Counted from the first letter of the stretch, positions 1 to 8,554 are shown. The stretch is DNA of 64,000 bases from Paenibacillus sp. FSL H7-0357 (GCF_000758525.1 NZ_CP009241.1:496001-560000); one strand, 5' to 3'. A program made the numbers and translations. Notes: a model not told the origin generated them from the sequence alone.

Positions 1-2534
1 TGCACGATGTCGAGTGTGGATCTGGAGGCCAGCTTATTGTTGACCAGCATGTGATCCAGCGTTTGGGAATTGCCCTCATAAATATAGGAGTAGCGCTCTC
101 CCAGAGGCAGGGTGTCGATCAGATTGGTCAATGCGCTGCCTTTCAGGACCTTTAGTGTATTCGAGAACTGGAAGTCATTCAGATCGCCAAGCACGACGAT
201 ATTGGCATCCGGATTCTTGGTCAGGACATCTGACACGAAGCCATTTACCACGTTGGCGATTTCCGCCCGTTGGGTTTCACTTGCCTTAACCGGAGGCTGT
301 GTGCCGCCATAAAGGCCAGTATCGCCTGTTTTGGAATTGAAGTGATTAGCGATAACCATAACTTTTTCATTGTTAAACATAAATTCGGCCGCAAGCGGCT
401 TGCGGGAACTCTTGAATGCGGAGTGGGTTGGATCAATCCGGCCCGGATTCAGGCTGAGTCCGCCGTCTTTAGTGTAAGCAACTGCTGTTGTTGCGTCGCC
501 TTTGCTGGCTGATCCAGCCAGTTTAACGCGTGCAGTGTTGTAAATAAATCCGGCCCGGATGTTAGCGCCTGGTGCACCGCCATCCATGTTGTTTGCAGGG
601 GAGATGTCAGTATAAGCATAGACTGGACCGCCTTGTGCTGTGATGGCGTCGATCAGCGCCTTGTAGCTCTCAGCTGCATCGACATTGCCGCTGTCCGTGG
701 CACCGTCGTTGTCCTGGATTTCCAGCAGGCCGACGATATCCGGTGTTTTCAAATTGCTTACAATGGATTTAGCCACATTGTTAATTTTAGTGGAGGAGTT
801 GGATTTGGAGAAATTCTCCACATTAAATGAAGCGACCGTCAATTTGTCCGCTTCGGCTGTCAAAGCGGTAGTTTCCCGGTCCTTGGAGGTTCCCGGGTTT
901 ACCGCAGGCAGTTCGCTATCCGGACGCACTTTGAAATTTCCGTAATCATAGCCGAGAATACCGGTGATGTTGCCGGCAAAAACCTGCCCTGTTTTGACCG
1001 GGCTGCTTGGTTTCTTGGCAATCAGAATCCGCTGGGGATTATAGTCTGCTCCTGTCAGGACCAGACCGCCCGCCGGGGAGCTGACTTCTGTCGTGCTGGT
1101 ACCGTTGTTTACGGTAACCGGAATTTCATGATCATAAGGTCCGATAATCTTTGGGGTATTGAGCTGAACGCGCATGCCTTCAAGGCTCTCGTAGAAGTCG
1201 AGCGCATATTTGGCAGGTTCAAGCTCTTTGCTCAAACCGGCCGAAATGACAGCAGTGGGAATAGCGCGGCCACCGGTGCCAAGAACGGTAGCAGCGGGAA
1301 GAGCGTTTCCGGAAGATATGACTTTTGCCTGAGCTGCGGCAATTTCCGTAGTCAGCAGATCGGAGGCGCCATCATATCCGCCTTCCTTATATTCCTTGAC
1401 CGTTCCGTCCACGAGCACGGAATCACCAACCTTCACCTTGTTCCCGGGAAGGTAGACCATGATCGCCTCGGAAGTCCGGACATCGCTGTCTGGCGTCGGG
1501 TTCTGGATATAGAAGGTGCTGCCGCTTGTGTAAGTCACAATGCCCGGCACGCCTTTCACCAATTGACCAGTATAAGTAGAGGATTGGACGGTGCCCTGGA
1601 TCTGGGGAATCGTCAGTCCGCTCACGGCATCCTTGGTCGTATAGTTAAACTGTGAAATATCGCTGTCGGGTTTGCCTTCTTCTTTAGAGAAAGCTTTGAT
1701 CAGGATACTGTCATCCTGCAGAACAATCGGGGCATTATACCATGCGTAATCTGCTAAGGCGTCAGTGCTGCCATTTGCATATACACTGTAGTATACGCTT
1801 GCGGTTACACTGCTTGTAGTAAGGGCGAGTTCAGTTCCCTTGCCCACGAGCAGGCCGGAAGCGATGGATGCGGCAACGGCCGGAGATTTGGGGTCGACTA
1901 CCCCGGAACCGGAACTGCGCGGATCTGGTGCTTGTGTAGTAATAAAGTCGGTAGAGTTCTGGTTAGTATCCAATCCGCGGTTACCTGACGGCAATACAAG
2001 GGACTGTTGGCGTGTTGCTGCGGTTGCGTTGGTCAGGGCAGGAGCCGCCGCTGTACCCTCAAAAAAGTTAGCAGTGCCGTATCCAATAAGGTCAACCTGG
2101 GTATCGGTACTGTTCAATAAATCGACTTTACCGTTGGTGGCACTCAGATTGATAAGCGAAGAAGGGATGAGATCGGGGGTAGGCAAGGCATCTCCAGTAT
2201 TTCCTCCTGCGCCCATGATTAAATAGTAACCGTTGGCTGGAAGGGTACCGGCGAGAGGGATGTTGTTGGTGCCGAATGATCCGGCACTGCTGGCATATCT
2301 AACCTTCCAGCCAGTCAGATCGACAGCTGTATCGGTCGGATTATAAAGCTCAATGAAGTCATTTTTGTACTTGGCTCCGGAGTTTCCTCCGCCGCCATAT
2401 ACCTGGGAGATTACGGGTGAGCTGTTATCCTCGGCCGCAGAAGCGGTCTGTGGTGCGGGCAGGGCAATACCGGTAACGAGCAGCATTGAGAGTGCCGCAG
2501 ACCACCATTTTTTTTGCCTTGATGAGATTTTCAT
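1..2534 (-). CDS. Secreted lamin-tail / endonuclease-exonuclease-phosphatase protein (3' end outside window)
   Basis: The frame is open from an ATG at 2534 to the window edge (844 codons seen), so the gene is partial at its C-terminus. Residues 1-34 are a Sec signal peptide (KK, hydrophobic core, ending ASA). A lamin-tail domain follows at about residues 38-150, recognised by the start SPVISQVYGGGGNSG, FIELYN and LTGWKVRY. From about residue 560 an endonuclease/exonuclease/phosphatase domain begins, with ASFNVENF (residue 568), a metal-binding LLEIQDNDG motif, NHFNSK and GDLNDF. The middle (about 200-520) resembles the OB-fold and linker region of large extracellular nucleases. It probably degrades extracellular DNA for nutrients or biofilm turnover; a phosphodiesterase on another substrate is possible. 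A GAGAGGAGA ribosome binding site supports the start. It stands alone on the minus strand. Confidence 0.85.
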   Translation of the reverse strand, partial: MKISSRQKKWWSAALSMLLVTGIALPAPQTASAAEDNSSPVISQVYGGGGNSGAKYKNDFIELYNPTDTAVDLTGWKVRYASSAGSFGTNNIPLAGTLPANGYYLIMGAGGNTGDALPTPDLIPSSLINLSATNGKVDLLNSTDTQVDLIGYGTANFFEGTAAAPALTNATAATRQQSLVLPSGNRGLDTNQNSTDFITTQAPDPRSSGSGVVDPKSPAVAASIASGLLVGKGTELALTTSSVTASVYYSVYANGSTDALADYAWYNAPIVLQDDSILIKAFSKEEGKPDSDISQFNYTTKDAVSGLTIPQIQGTVQSSTYTGQLVKGVPGIVTYTSGSTFYIQNPTPDSDVRTSEAIMVYLPGNKVKVGDSVLVDGTVKEYKEGGYDGASDLLTTEIAAAQAKVISSGNALPAATVLGTGGRAIPTAVISAGLSKELEPAKYALDFYESLEGMRVQLNTPKIIGPYDHEIPVTVNNGTSTTEVSSPAGGLVLTGADYNPQRILIAKKPSSPVKTGQVFAGNITGILGYDYGNFKVRPDSELPAVNPGTSKDRETTALTAEADKLTVASFNVENFSKSNSSTKINNVAKSIVSNLKTPDIVGLLEIQDNDGATDSGNVDAAESYKALIDAITAQGGPVYAYTDISPANNMDGGAPGANIRAGFIYNTARVKLAGSASKGDATTAVAYTKDGGLSLNPGRIDPTHSAFKSSRKPLAAEFMFNNEKVMVIANHFNSKTGDTGLYGGTQPPVKASETQRAEIANVVNGFVSDVLTKNPDANIVVLGDLNDFQFSNTLKVLKGSALTNLIDTLPLGERYSYIYEGNSQTLDHMLVNNKLASRSTLDIV

Positions 2535-2887
2535 TTGTTCGAATCTTCTCCTCTCGTTTACGATAATCACTCAACCTAACCTAACTCTATCATTTGTTCA
2601 TTAAATGATAGGTTGTCTACCATTAAATATATATTAAACATGGGTTGAATAACATAGAAATATTGGAAGTTTTGGTTCAGAGCACAAAAGACGATGATAT
2701 TTTTCTCGTTCAATCCAAAGAGTTGTGTTGAATTTATGAAATGATAGGTTTGAGACTATCTTTTTCTAATTTAGCTAGTGTTATCTGTATGTTATGTTTA
2801 TGTGAAAAGAACATAAAAATGCCCCCGGCCGCAGTAAGGCCAAGGGCATTTATGAAACGATAAAAAGATTTGCAGGATCGTATTCTG
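2535..2887. other. Intergenic region with an inverted repeat upstream of the nuclease gene
   Basis: This AT-rich stretch carries the nuclease promoter region. CTATCATTT (2587-2595) pairs with AAATGATAG (2603-2611) across a 7-base loop. The motif AAATGATAGGTT recurs at 2739-2750. These could be an operator. The serS terminator occupies 2815-2851. No further gene is seen. Confidence 0.4.
2815..2851 (-). terminator. Rho-independent terminator of serS
   Basis: On the minus strand AAATGCCC and GGGCATTT form a stem around a GC-rich inner stem (TTGGCC/GGCCGG) and a run of T follows. It sits 37 bases past the serS stop. Confidence 0.8.
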
Positions 2888-4183
2888 CTATTTCTCTGTC
2901 TGTGCCGGAGCAGGGAGGGAGTCTAAGCCCCCCATATAAGGCTGGAGCGCCTTTGGAATATAAATCGTTCCGTCCTCCTGCTGATGGTTCTCGAGCAGCG
3001 GAATCAGAATCCGCGGCGTAGCCACTGCGGTGTTGTTCAAGGTGTGACAGTACTGCAGCTGTCCGTCCTCATCCCGGTAACGGATGCCCGAACGGCGGGC
3101 CTGGAAATCGAGCAGGTTCGAAGCCGAATGGGTCTCCCCATAAGCGCCTCTGCTGGGCATCCAGGTCTCGATGTCGTATTGCTTATGCGTTTTCAGCGCC
3201 ATATCACCGCTGCAGACGGCCACGACCCGGTAAGGCAGCTCGAGCAGCTGCAAAATATGCTCGGCATTCGCCAGGATTTCCTGCAGCATTTGCTCCGAGA
3301 CCTTGTTATCGCCTCTGCATAACACAACCTGTTCGATCTTCGAGAACTGATGCACGCGGTACAGGCCGCGCACATCGCGTCCCGCTGAGCCGACTTCGCG
3401 GCGGAAGCAGGTGGACATCCCGGCTAACCGCATAGGCTCCGCAAGATCGACAATCTCATCGCTATATAATGAAACAAGCGACACTTCCGAGGTTCCGGCC
3501 AGCCAGCGTTTTTCACCGGCCAGCTCATAGGTCTGATCCATGCCGCCGGGGAAAAATCCCGTCCGCTCCAGCGCCTCCGGCCGGACGATGACCGGCACAT
3601 CCATTGTCGTGAAGCCGCGTGCTGCCAGCACATCCAGGGCCAGCCTCTGCACAGCGAGATGCAGGTTCAGACCCGCACCTTTCAGCACATAGCTGCGCGG
3701 TCCGCCAGCCTTGACGCCACGCGGTATATCGATGATATCATGCAGTTCGCCGAGCTCGACATGATCGCGTGGCGCGAAGCCGAAATCCGGCAGCGCACCG
3801 GTCCGCCGCAGCTCCACATTCTGGCTGTCATCGCCGCCGATAGGCGTATCACCCGATACCGGGTTCGGGGCGAGCAGCAGCAGCTCTCCGCAGCGGCGGT
3901 CCGCCTCCGCCAGATCAGCTTCAAGCTTGCCCAGCAGGGCGTTGATCTTCCGCACCTGTTCCTTGGCAGCTTCTCCGCCTTGGGTGTCACCTTGTCGCAG
4001 CAGCTGTTCCACTTCTTTGGTCAGCGTGTTGCGCTGTGCCCGGTGCTGCTCCGTGTCCCGGCGCAAAACCCGCCGCTTATCGTCCCATTCCAGCAATTCA
4101 TCCAGCGGGAAATCCACCTTTTTCCACACTGCCGTGTTTCTTACGAGTTCCTCATTCTCCCTGATCCAGTTCATGTCCAGCAT
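2888..4183 (-). CDS. serS: Seryl-tRNA synthetase
   Basis: Charges tRNA-Ser with serine in the cytoplasm. The protein has 431 residues, usual for SerRS. The N-terminal two-helix coiled-coil arm lies at about residues 30-105. Class II catalytic motifs follow: motif 2 around FRREVGSAGRDVRGLYR and motif 3 around NNTAVATPRILIPLLENHQ near the C-terminus. The frame stays open 27 codons upstream to 4264, but that part lies inside the T-box terminator. The start is therefore the ATG at 4183, which has an AAAAGGAG site 9 bases before it. Transcription starts at the promoter near 4439-4467 and is controlled by the T-box leader, so uncharged tRNA-Ser should allow readthrough. The gene is monocistronic with its own terminator. 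Confidence 0.97.
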   Translation of the reverse strand: MLDMNWIRENEELVRNTAVWKKVDFPLDELLEWDDKRRVLRRDTEQHRAQRNTLTKEVEQLLRQGDTQGGEAAKEQVRKINALLGKLEADLAEADRRCGELLLLAPNPVSGDTPIGGDDSQNVELRRTGALPDFGFAPRDHVELGELHDIIDIPRGVKAGGPRSYVLKGAGLNLHLAVQRLALDVLAARGFTTMDVPVIVRPEALERTGFFPGGMDQTYELAGEKRWLAGTSEVSLVSLYSDEIVDLAEPMRLAGMSTCFRREVGSAGRDVRGLYRVHQFSKIEQVVLCRGDNKVSEQMLQEILANAEHILQLLELPYRVVAVCSGDMALKTHKQYDIETWMPSRGAYGETHSASNLLDFQARRSGIRYRDEDGQLQYCHTLNNTAVATPRILIPLLENHQQEDGTIYIPKALQPYMGGLDSLPAPAQTEK

Positions 4184-4198
4184 ACCGCTTCGCTCCTT

Positions 4199-4432
4199 TT
4201 GGTTTAAAAAAATGCAAAAAACGCCCTCATCCATGGGACGAGGAGCGTCAGCTCGCGGTGCCACCCAGGTTGACCGAATCCCTGTAAAGCTGCTTCAGTA
4301 GCGGAATCCGATCCTCTTTGGTCTTCGCGGTAACGGGCGAAACCCGGTAAACTTAGGGAACAAGTAAATGCTCCGGTCGCAGACGCCTCACGGTTGGATG
4401 CCGTTCATTGGCCTGGTCGGGATATAGTATTG
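4199..4432 (-). promoter_or_regulatory. T-box leader of serS with terminator/antiterminator
   Basis: On the minus strand the hallmark T-box sequence GGGTGGCACCGCG lies at about 4251-4264. It is followed by a terminator stem CGCTCCTCGTCC / GGATGAGGGCG with a T run (about 4206-4242). The T-box pairs with uncharged tRNA CCA ends to form the antiterminator. A stem III candidate (GACC...GGTC) lies before it. The specifier codon was not assigned with confidence; from the gene it should be a serine codon. Confidence 0.92.
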
Positions 4433-4438
4433 CCGCTT

Positions 4439-4467
4439 ATTATATCCCATGATTTTGCGGGGTGCAA
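4439..4467 (-). promoter_or_regulatory. Sigma-A promoter of serS T-box transcript
   Basis: Minus strand: -35 TTGCAC (4462-4467), a 17-base spacer, and -10 TATAAT (4439-4444). The transcript would start near 4432. Confidence 0.85.
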
Positions 4468-4480
4468 GGGTAATTCCTGT

Positions 4481-4510
4481 TTGACATTAATCCTTGCTCT
4501 TTGATAGGAT
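4481..4510 (+). promoter_or_regulatory. Promoter of the flavin reductase gene
   Basis: A consensus -35 TTGACA (4481-4486) is followed after 18 bases by TAGGAT (4505-4510). It is divergent from, and about 15 bases away from, the serS promoter. Confidence 0.6.
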
Positions 4511-4589
4511 TATTACTAATTTAAAGTATTCAGGCTTGAGATCAGGTGCATCTTGCATATATTGTGAAATGAACGGAAGAGGTGGAGAA

Positions 4590-5144
4590 ATGGGCAAAAT
4601 AGTTGTGATCAACGGAACGCCGTCTCTGGTATCGCGGATCAACGCGGTTATTGAATATGCGGAGGACGATTTACGCGGGCGCGGGTTTGAGGTGGAGCGC
4701 ATTAATGTCGCTGAGCTGCCGGCGGAGGATTTGATCCATACCAAGTTTGAAAGTGAAGCGATCGTCAAAGCCAATGGTCTTGTAGCCGAAGCAGATGCAG
4801 TAATCGTGGTTAGTCCGGTGTATAAAGCCTCCTATACAGGGGTGCTCAAGACCTTCCTCGATTTGATCCCGCAAAAAGGGCTGGCCGGCAAAATCGTGCT
4901 CCCGCTCTTTATGGGCGGTAGCCTGGCGCATTTGCTCACCATAGACTACGCACTGAAGCCTGTATTGTCCGTGCTCGGCGCGCGGCATATTCTGGGCGGC
5001 GTATATGCCGTGGACTCACAGGCTGTGCGGAGTGATCAGGGGATAGTTGAACTGGCTGAGGAACTCAAGCTGCGGCTGAACAGCGTTCTGGCGGAGCTGG
5101 CGGAAGAGACTGCGCATAAAGCGGCCCGCAAGGCCGGAGAGTAA
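4590..5144 (+). CDS. SsuE-like NAD(P)H-dependent FMN reductase
   Basis: A 184-residue flavodoxin-like protein that should reduce FMN with NAD(P)H, supplying reduced flavin to a partner such as a sulfonate monooxygenase. The N-terminus IVVINGTPSLVSRINAV is the FMN phosphate-binding loop, and VVSPVYKASYTGVLKTFLDLIP is the conserved second flavin-binding segment of the SsuE/YwqN group. The start at 4590 has a GAGGTGGAGA site; an in-frame ATG at 4569 is possible. No sulfonate uptake or monooxygenase genes are adjacent, so its physiological partner is not shown here. Its own promoter lies at 4481-4510. Confidence 0.85.
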   Translation: MGKIVVINGTPSLVSRINAVIEYAEDDLRGRGFEVERINVAELPAEDLIHTKFESEAIVKANGLVAEADAVIVVSPVYKASYTGVLKTFLDLIPQKGLAGKIVLPLFMGGSLAHLLTIDYALKPVLSVLGARHILGGVYAVDSQAVRSDQGIVELAEELKLRLNSVLAELAEETAHKAARKAGE

Positions 5145-5180
5145 CCGGCTGCGCGAGCCATGCCTGTCGTACAATAATAC

Positions 5181-5221
5181 CAAAGAGCTCCTTTTATCCG
5201 GTGGATTCAGGGGGCTCTTTG
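5181..5221. terminator. Inverted repeat after the flavin reductase gene
   Basis: CAAAGAGCTCC and GGGGCTCTTTG form an 11-base stem. A run of T is absent on both sides, so termination efficiency is unclear. Confidence 0.45.
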
Positions 5222-5304
5222 ATGTGTGGAAGGGGGTGCTGCGCAAACTGGCTGCATCTCGTGCGGGATCATGAGGACGGTTCAAGTCCGTTTTATACCT
5301 GCTC

Positions 5305-5721
5305 TTAAATTGAGTAAATACCAGTATTTTCGAAATCTAAAGTTACAATAGCAGTTTCAAACTTAATTTCAAATAATATCAGGAAATCACCAGCCTGCTC
5401 AATGGTGTTTTTGTAGTCGGGAATTTTATGAACGAATCCGTCTTGTACATCATGAATGTTTTTTGCACTTTTTACAGCAAGACCTTCCGCTTTTACATGC
5501 TCATTGCCGCTGGATGGAATGGTTGTGAATGCCACTCTGTTGTTTTTTTCTATCTCATTGACTTTCTGATTGTCGGCAAACGTTGAAAAGAAAAGGGAAT
5601 GTGATCTGTCATCGTAATAAAAATTTACAATTCTAACCTTCGGGTGGTTTTCTGCAATGGTTGCCAATGCTATTTCTGTTTGCTGTGCCATCATTCTTAG
5701 AAACTCTCTTTTCGTATCCAC
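5305..5721 (-). CDS. Pyridoxamine 5'-phosphate oxidase-like flavin-binding protein
   Basis: A 138-residue protein with the split-barrel flavin reductase/PNPOx-like pattern: an N-terminal helix, then ALATIAENHPKVRIVNFYYDD, SLFFSTFADNQKVNEIEKN and a C-terminal strand set. Such proteins bind FMN or F420-like cofactors and often act on small redox substrates; the substrate here is unknown. A longer open frame to 5787 runs into the divergent operator. The GTG at 5721 has a perfect AAAGGAGG site 7 bases upstream and is taken as the start. Base composition is AT-rich compared with its neighbours, as is the divergent regulator, so the pair may have been acquired together. Confidence 0.75.
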   Translation of the reverse strand: MDTKREFLRMMAQQTEIALATIAENHPKVRIVNFYYDDRSHSLFFSTFADNQKVNEIEKNNRVAFTTIPSSGNEHVKAEGLAVKSAKNIHDVQDGFVHKIPDYKNTIEQAGDFLILFEIKFETAIVTLDFENTGIYSI

Positions 5722-5763
5722 AATTATTCCTCCTTTAATATCTCCTGCATGTAAAGTATACTG

Positions 5764-5794
5764 CTGAAAGGTATCATATTTTGACACCTTTCAG
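5764..5794. promoter_or_regulatory. Near-perfect palindrome between the divergent genes, likely operator
   Basis: CTGAAAGGTATCA (5764-5776) and TGACACCTTTCAG (5782-5794) are inverted with 12 of 13 matches and a 5-base spacer. The site ends 18 bases before the regulator ATG and 43 bases before the PNPOx-like gene start, so a dimeric regulator could control both genes from it. Confidence 0.7.
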
Positions 5795-5812
5795 AACGTG
5801 AGGAGATAACAA

Positions 5813-6754
5813 ATGAAAAAGTCGGAACGGATAAACGATATGATTATTTTTTTGAACGGGCAGGAGCAATTTAACTTAAAGGACATTATGGACAGATACA
5901 ATATCTCTAAAAGCACAGCCTTGCGGGATATCCAGTCATTAGAGGAAATAGGGATGCCTATCTTTTCTGAATTGGGGCGATACGGAAAATATGGGATCTT
6001 GAAAAATAGATTGTTGTCACCTATTGTGTTTACAGTAGATGAAGTATACGCTTTGTATTTTTCAATGCTGACACTAAAAACATATCAATCGACACCCTTT
6101 CATTTAAGTGTTGAAAAATTGAAGAAGAAGTTCGAATCCTGTCTTTCCAGTGAGCAGATACTAAGGGTCTTCCAAATGGAACGACTATTAAAGCTGGAGA
6201 CATACAAGCATGCTAACAGCAGTCCTTTTCTCCAGGAAATTCTAAGAACTGCGCTGGAGGAAAAAGTATGCGAGCTTGGATATGCTAAAAATGGTGCCGG
6301 GGAATCCTATACGATTCAGTTTTTTGATATCTCAGCATCTTATGGACAGTGGTATGCCACAGGATTTAATTTTAAGAATAATCAGGTGCAGGTTTTTAGG
6401 TGCGACAAAATAATATCAATACAGGAATTGAAGGATCATCCTTCCAAAAAAGCGGAAGAGTTAACGTCATCCCCTGCTGACATGTATAAATTAGAGGGGG
6501 CCGTTGATTTTGAGGTGGAGATTTCGGAAAAGGCAGTGGATTTGTTCTATAAGGAGCATTATCCGTCTATGACGTTAAGTGTGAATAAGGAGAAATATGC
6601 AATCTGTGGATTTTATAATAAAGGAGAAGAAAAATTTATTTCGAGCTACTTCATCAAATATGGAACAGCTATTATCTCTATCCAGCCTTCTTGCTTGAAG
6701 AATTTAGTTGTTACTGAACTAGAGAGGATATCAGGATATTATAAAAAGCTGTGA
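5813..6754 (+). CDS. HTH-11/WYL-type transcriptional regulator
   Basis: A 313-residue regulator. Residues 1-55 form a winged helix: IMDRYNISKSTALRDIQSLEEIG is the recognition helix pattern of DeoR/HTH_11 proteins. The central part (about 150-200) contains YGQWYATGFNFKNNQVQVFRCDKI, which matches the WYL ligand-sensing domain with WYA in place of WYL. A WCX-like C-terminus follows. It is divergent from the PNPOx-like gene, and both flank the palindrome at 5764-5794, so autoregulation and control of that gene are likely. A GAGGAGAT site precedes the ATG. The AT-rich composition differs from nearby housekeeping genes. Confidence 0.85.
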   Translation: MKKSERINDMIIFLNGQEQFNLKDIMDRYNISKSTALRDIQSLEEIGMPIFSELGRYGKYGILKNRLLSPIVFTVDEVYALYFSMLTLKTYQSTPFHLSVEKLKKKFESCLSSEQILRVFQMERLLKLETYKHANSSPFLQEILRTALEEKVCELGYAKNGAGESYTIQFFDISASYGQWYATGFNFKNNQVQVFRCDKIISIQELKDHPSKKAEELTSSPADMYKLEGAVDFEVEISEKAVDLFYKEHYPSMTLSVNKEKYAICGFYNKGEEKFISSYFIKYGTAIISIQPSCLKNLVVTELERISGYYKKL

Positions 6755-6772
6755 CTTTGAATAGCAGAAGAG

Positions 6773-6822
6773 GAAAAAACCCGGAGAACCTTGATTATCT
6801 AAGGCTTTTTCCGGGTTTTTGA
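6773..6822. terminator. Bidirectional terminator between the WYL regulator and nrdB
   Basis: AAAAAACCCGG and CCGGGTTTTT flank a stem with AACCTT/AAGGCTT. There are T runs on both strands, so it can serve both convergent genes. Confidence 0.85.
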
Positions 6823-6866
6823 GGTTATTTCCTGGACCTGCTATCTACAGCCGGCTGGGTCGAATC

Positions 6867-7898
6867 TTACAAATCGTCGAACCCGTTGTCGTCGCCGACT
6901 TTGCCGTAATTGCGTGACTTGGCTTCGAAGAAATCGGTTTTGGTGGCGTTCAGCGCTTCGTCGGAGAAAGGCTTAATCCATGGCATGCAGTTAACGTCCA
7001 CGCCTTTATAGGCTTTTTCCATGCCCATCAGGGTCAGGCGTTTGTTAGCGGTGTATTTGATATAATCGCTCAGCTCGTTCATGTCAATGCCGCGCACGTT
7101 GGTGAGCGTGTAGTGACCCCAGTTGGTTTCCAGCTCTACGGCGCGGTCGATGGTGCGGTACACATAATCCATATTCTCCGGAGTGTTGAGCTCTGGGAAA
7201 TCCACGAGCAGCTGCTTGAACACTTCCGCGAAGAAGTAGCAATGCTGGTTCTCGTCGCGCTGGATGTAGGAGATCATCTGGCTGGTTGCCATCATCTTCT
7301 GGTCACGGGCCAGATTGTAGAAGAAAGCAAACGTGCTGTAGAAGAAAATCCCTTCCAGAATGAGATCGGCTACCAGCGCGCGGAAAAAGGTTTCCTTCGA
7401 CGGCTCGTCGCGGAACTCCTGATAAATATCGGAGATGAACTGGTTGCGCTCCAGCAGGACCGGATCATGTTTCCAGTATTCGAAGATTTCCTTCTGCTCG
7501 CTGTCCGAAACGATGGAAGAGAGGACGTAGGAGTAGGATTGGTTATGCACAACCTCCTGCTGCCCGATGATCGCGGAGATCGCCTCCAGGGAAGAGTCGG
7601 TAAAATACCGCTTTACGTCGCCCACAAACATGGTCTGCATGGAGTCCAGTACCGCGAGCAGGGAGATGTTGATCTTGAACACACGCTGTTCTTCAGCCTC
7701 CAGCATCGGGAACTGCTGGGCGTCCTTGGACATCGGAATTTCATCGGCGATCCAGTGGTTGAGCAGCAGCACCTTGTACAGCTTATACATATGCGGCATG
7801 CGGATATCGTTCCAGTTCAGAATGCCCGAGCATTCCCCGTCAATGATGCGGGTAGACATATTCGGCGCTTCTGTATTAAAAATCTTTTGCAGTTGCAT
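6867..7898 (-). CDS. nrdB: Class Ia ribonucleotide reductase beta subunit
   Basis: This 343-residue subunit holds the dimetal/tyrosyl radical cofactor that starts catalysis in NrdA. Metal ligands are visible: Asp in LAVLDSMQ, then Glu, His and the radical Tyr in EVVHNQSY (E, +3 H, +7 Y), Glu in LILEGIFFYS, and Glu/His in RDENQHCYF. All are intact, pointing to a classical tyrosyl-radical enzyme. The start ATG at 7898 has a CAGGAGGG site. It lies 656 bases downstream of nrdA on the same strand. The gap contains a repeat element and a stem-loop, so nrdB may have its own promoter or be processed separately. A bidirectional terminator follows the gene. Confidence 0.95.
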   Translation of the reverse strand: MQLQKIFNTEAPNMSTRIIDGECSGILNWNDIRMPHMYKLYKVLLLNHWIADEIPMSKDAQQFPMLEAEEQRVFKINISLLAVLDSMQTMFVGDVKRYFTDSSLEAISAIIGQQEVVHNQSYSYVLSSIVSDSEQKEIFEYWKHDPVLLERNQFISDIYQEFRDEPSKETFFRALVADLILEGIFFYSTFAFFYNLARDQKMMATSQMISYIQRDENQHCYFFAEVFKQLLVDFPELNTPENMDYVYRTIDRAVELETNWGHYTLTNVRGIDMNELSDYIKYTANKRLTLMGMEKAYKGVDVNCMPWIKPFSDEALNATKTDFFEAKSRNYGKVGDDNGFDDL

Positions 7899-7950
7899 TT
7901 ATATTCCCTCCTGTATTTTGCACTCAAACTGTGGATGGGTTCCCGCCGCC

Positions 7951-7988
7951 ATGCCCTCTCGCCGGAACGGGCTTCCAAATGGAGAGGG
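7951..7988 (-). other. Stem-loop in the nrdB 5' leader
   Basis: On the minus strand CCCTCTCC and GGCGAGAGGG enclose GGAA...TTCC, forming an extended hairpin about 65 bases before the nrdB start. No known RNA family was recognised. Confidence 0.4.
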
Positions 7989-8128
7989 GGAGCAAGCTTC
8001 CTGGCTCCTAAGGGGGTAACGGGAAAGTCACCCGGTAATTTTGTATGAATGGTTCTATTTATTCTTATAGAGGGAATTCATGTCGCTATTATGGGCTGTT
8101 TATCAAATAGAGCCCTTTTGTGAAAATT

Positions 8129-8216
8129 TAGCGGGCAGAATTCCCGTTCCTTGTGGGATTTTCAATCCAGGGGCACAGGTAGCGGCAGGAATTCCCGTTA
8201 TTGATTAAAAACGGGT
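8129..8216. repeat. Two near-copies of an AATTCCCGTT repeat in the nrdA-nrdB gap
   Basis: Two units, TTTAGCGGGCAGAATTCCCGTT and GTAGCGGCAGGAATTCCCGTT, about 50 bases apart, are followed by related sequences. They look like an intergenic repeat rather than coding DNA. Confidence 0.45.
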
Positions 8217-8342
8217 AGGAAATGGCTTGCTGCGCATTGAACAAGGAAGAGGAAGCCTGAATTGGTCAACCGCCAATTATGATATTGGGACATCGTTCGC
8301 GCAGCTAACTGGTGAATGCTTACTTTAAAAACCAGCGCTTAG

Positions 8343-8512
8343 TCACGGAGAGGAAGTTTGGAGCTGTAGGAGCGACAGCGACCGCCTGAAAGCTTTCCGA
8401 AGGAAAGCTCGCATCGAAAGCACAGGCTGTCATCGGATGTCGTCCGCTATGAGCGGTACAATCAAGACATCTGATGACAACAGCGGCCGGAAGCCCAAAC
8501 ATTTCTCGTAGT
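8343..8512 (-). repeat. Intergenic structured repeat element, copy A
   Basis: On the minus strand it starts AATGTTTGGGCTTCCGGCC and ends CTCCAAACTTCCTCTCCG. Inside is a 14-base stem (arms 8428-8441 and 8466-8479, 13 of 14 paired) with a loop holding CCGCT...AGCGG. A second perfect hairpin AGCTTTCC/GGAAAGCT lies at about 8391-8409. A related copy with a different stem sequence is at 35680-35801. Confidence 0.7.
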
Positions 8513-8554
8513 TACGAATACATCACCGTGTTTCTATTCAAGGCATGAAGACAA

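Noticed and set aside
1128..1655. Long plus-strand frame opposite the nuclease gene
   Set aside because: It is antisense to a continuous minus-strand frame with recognisable domains and has no ribosome binding site.
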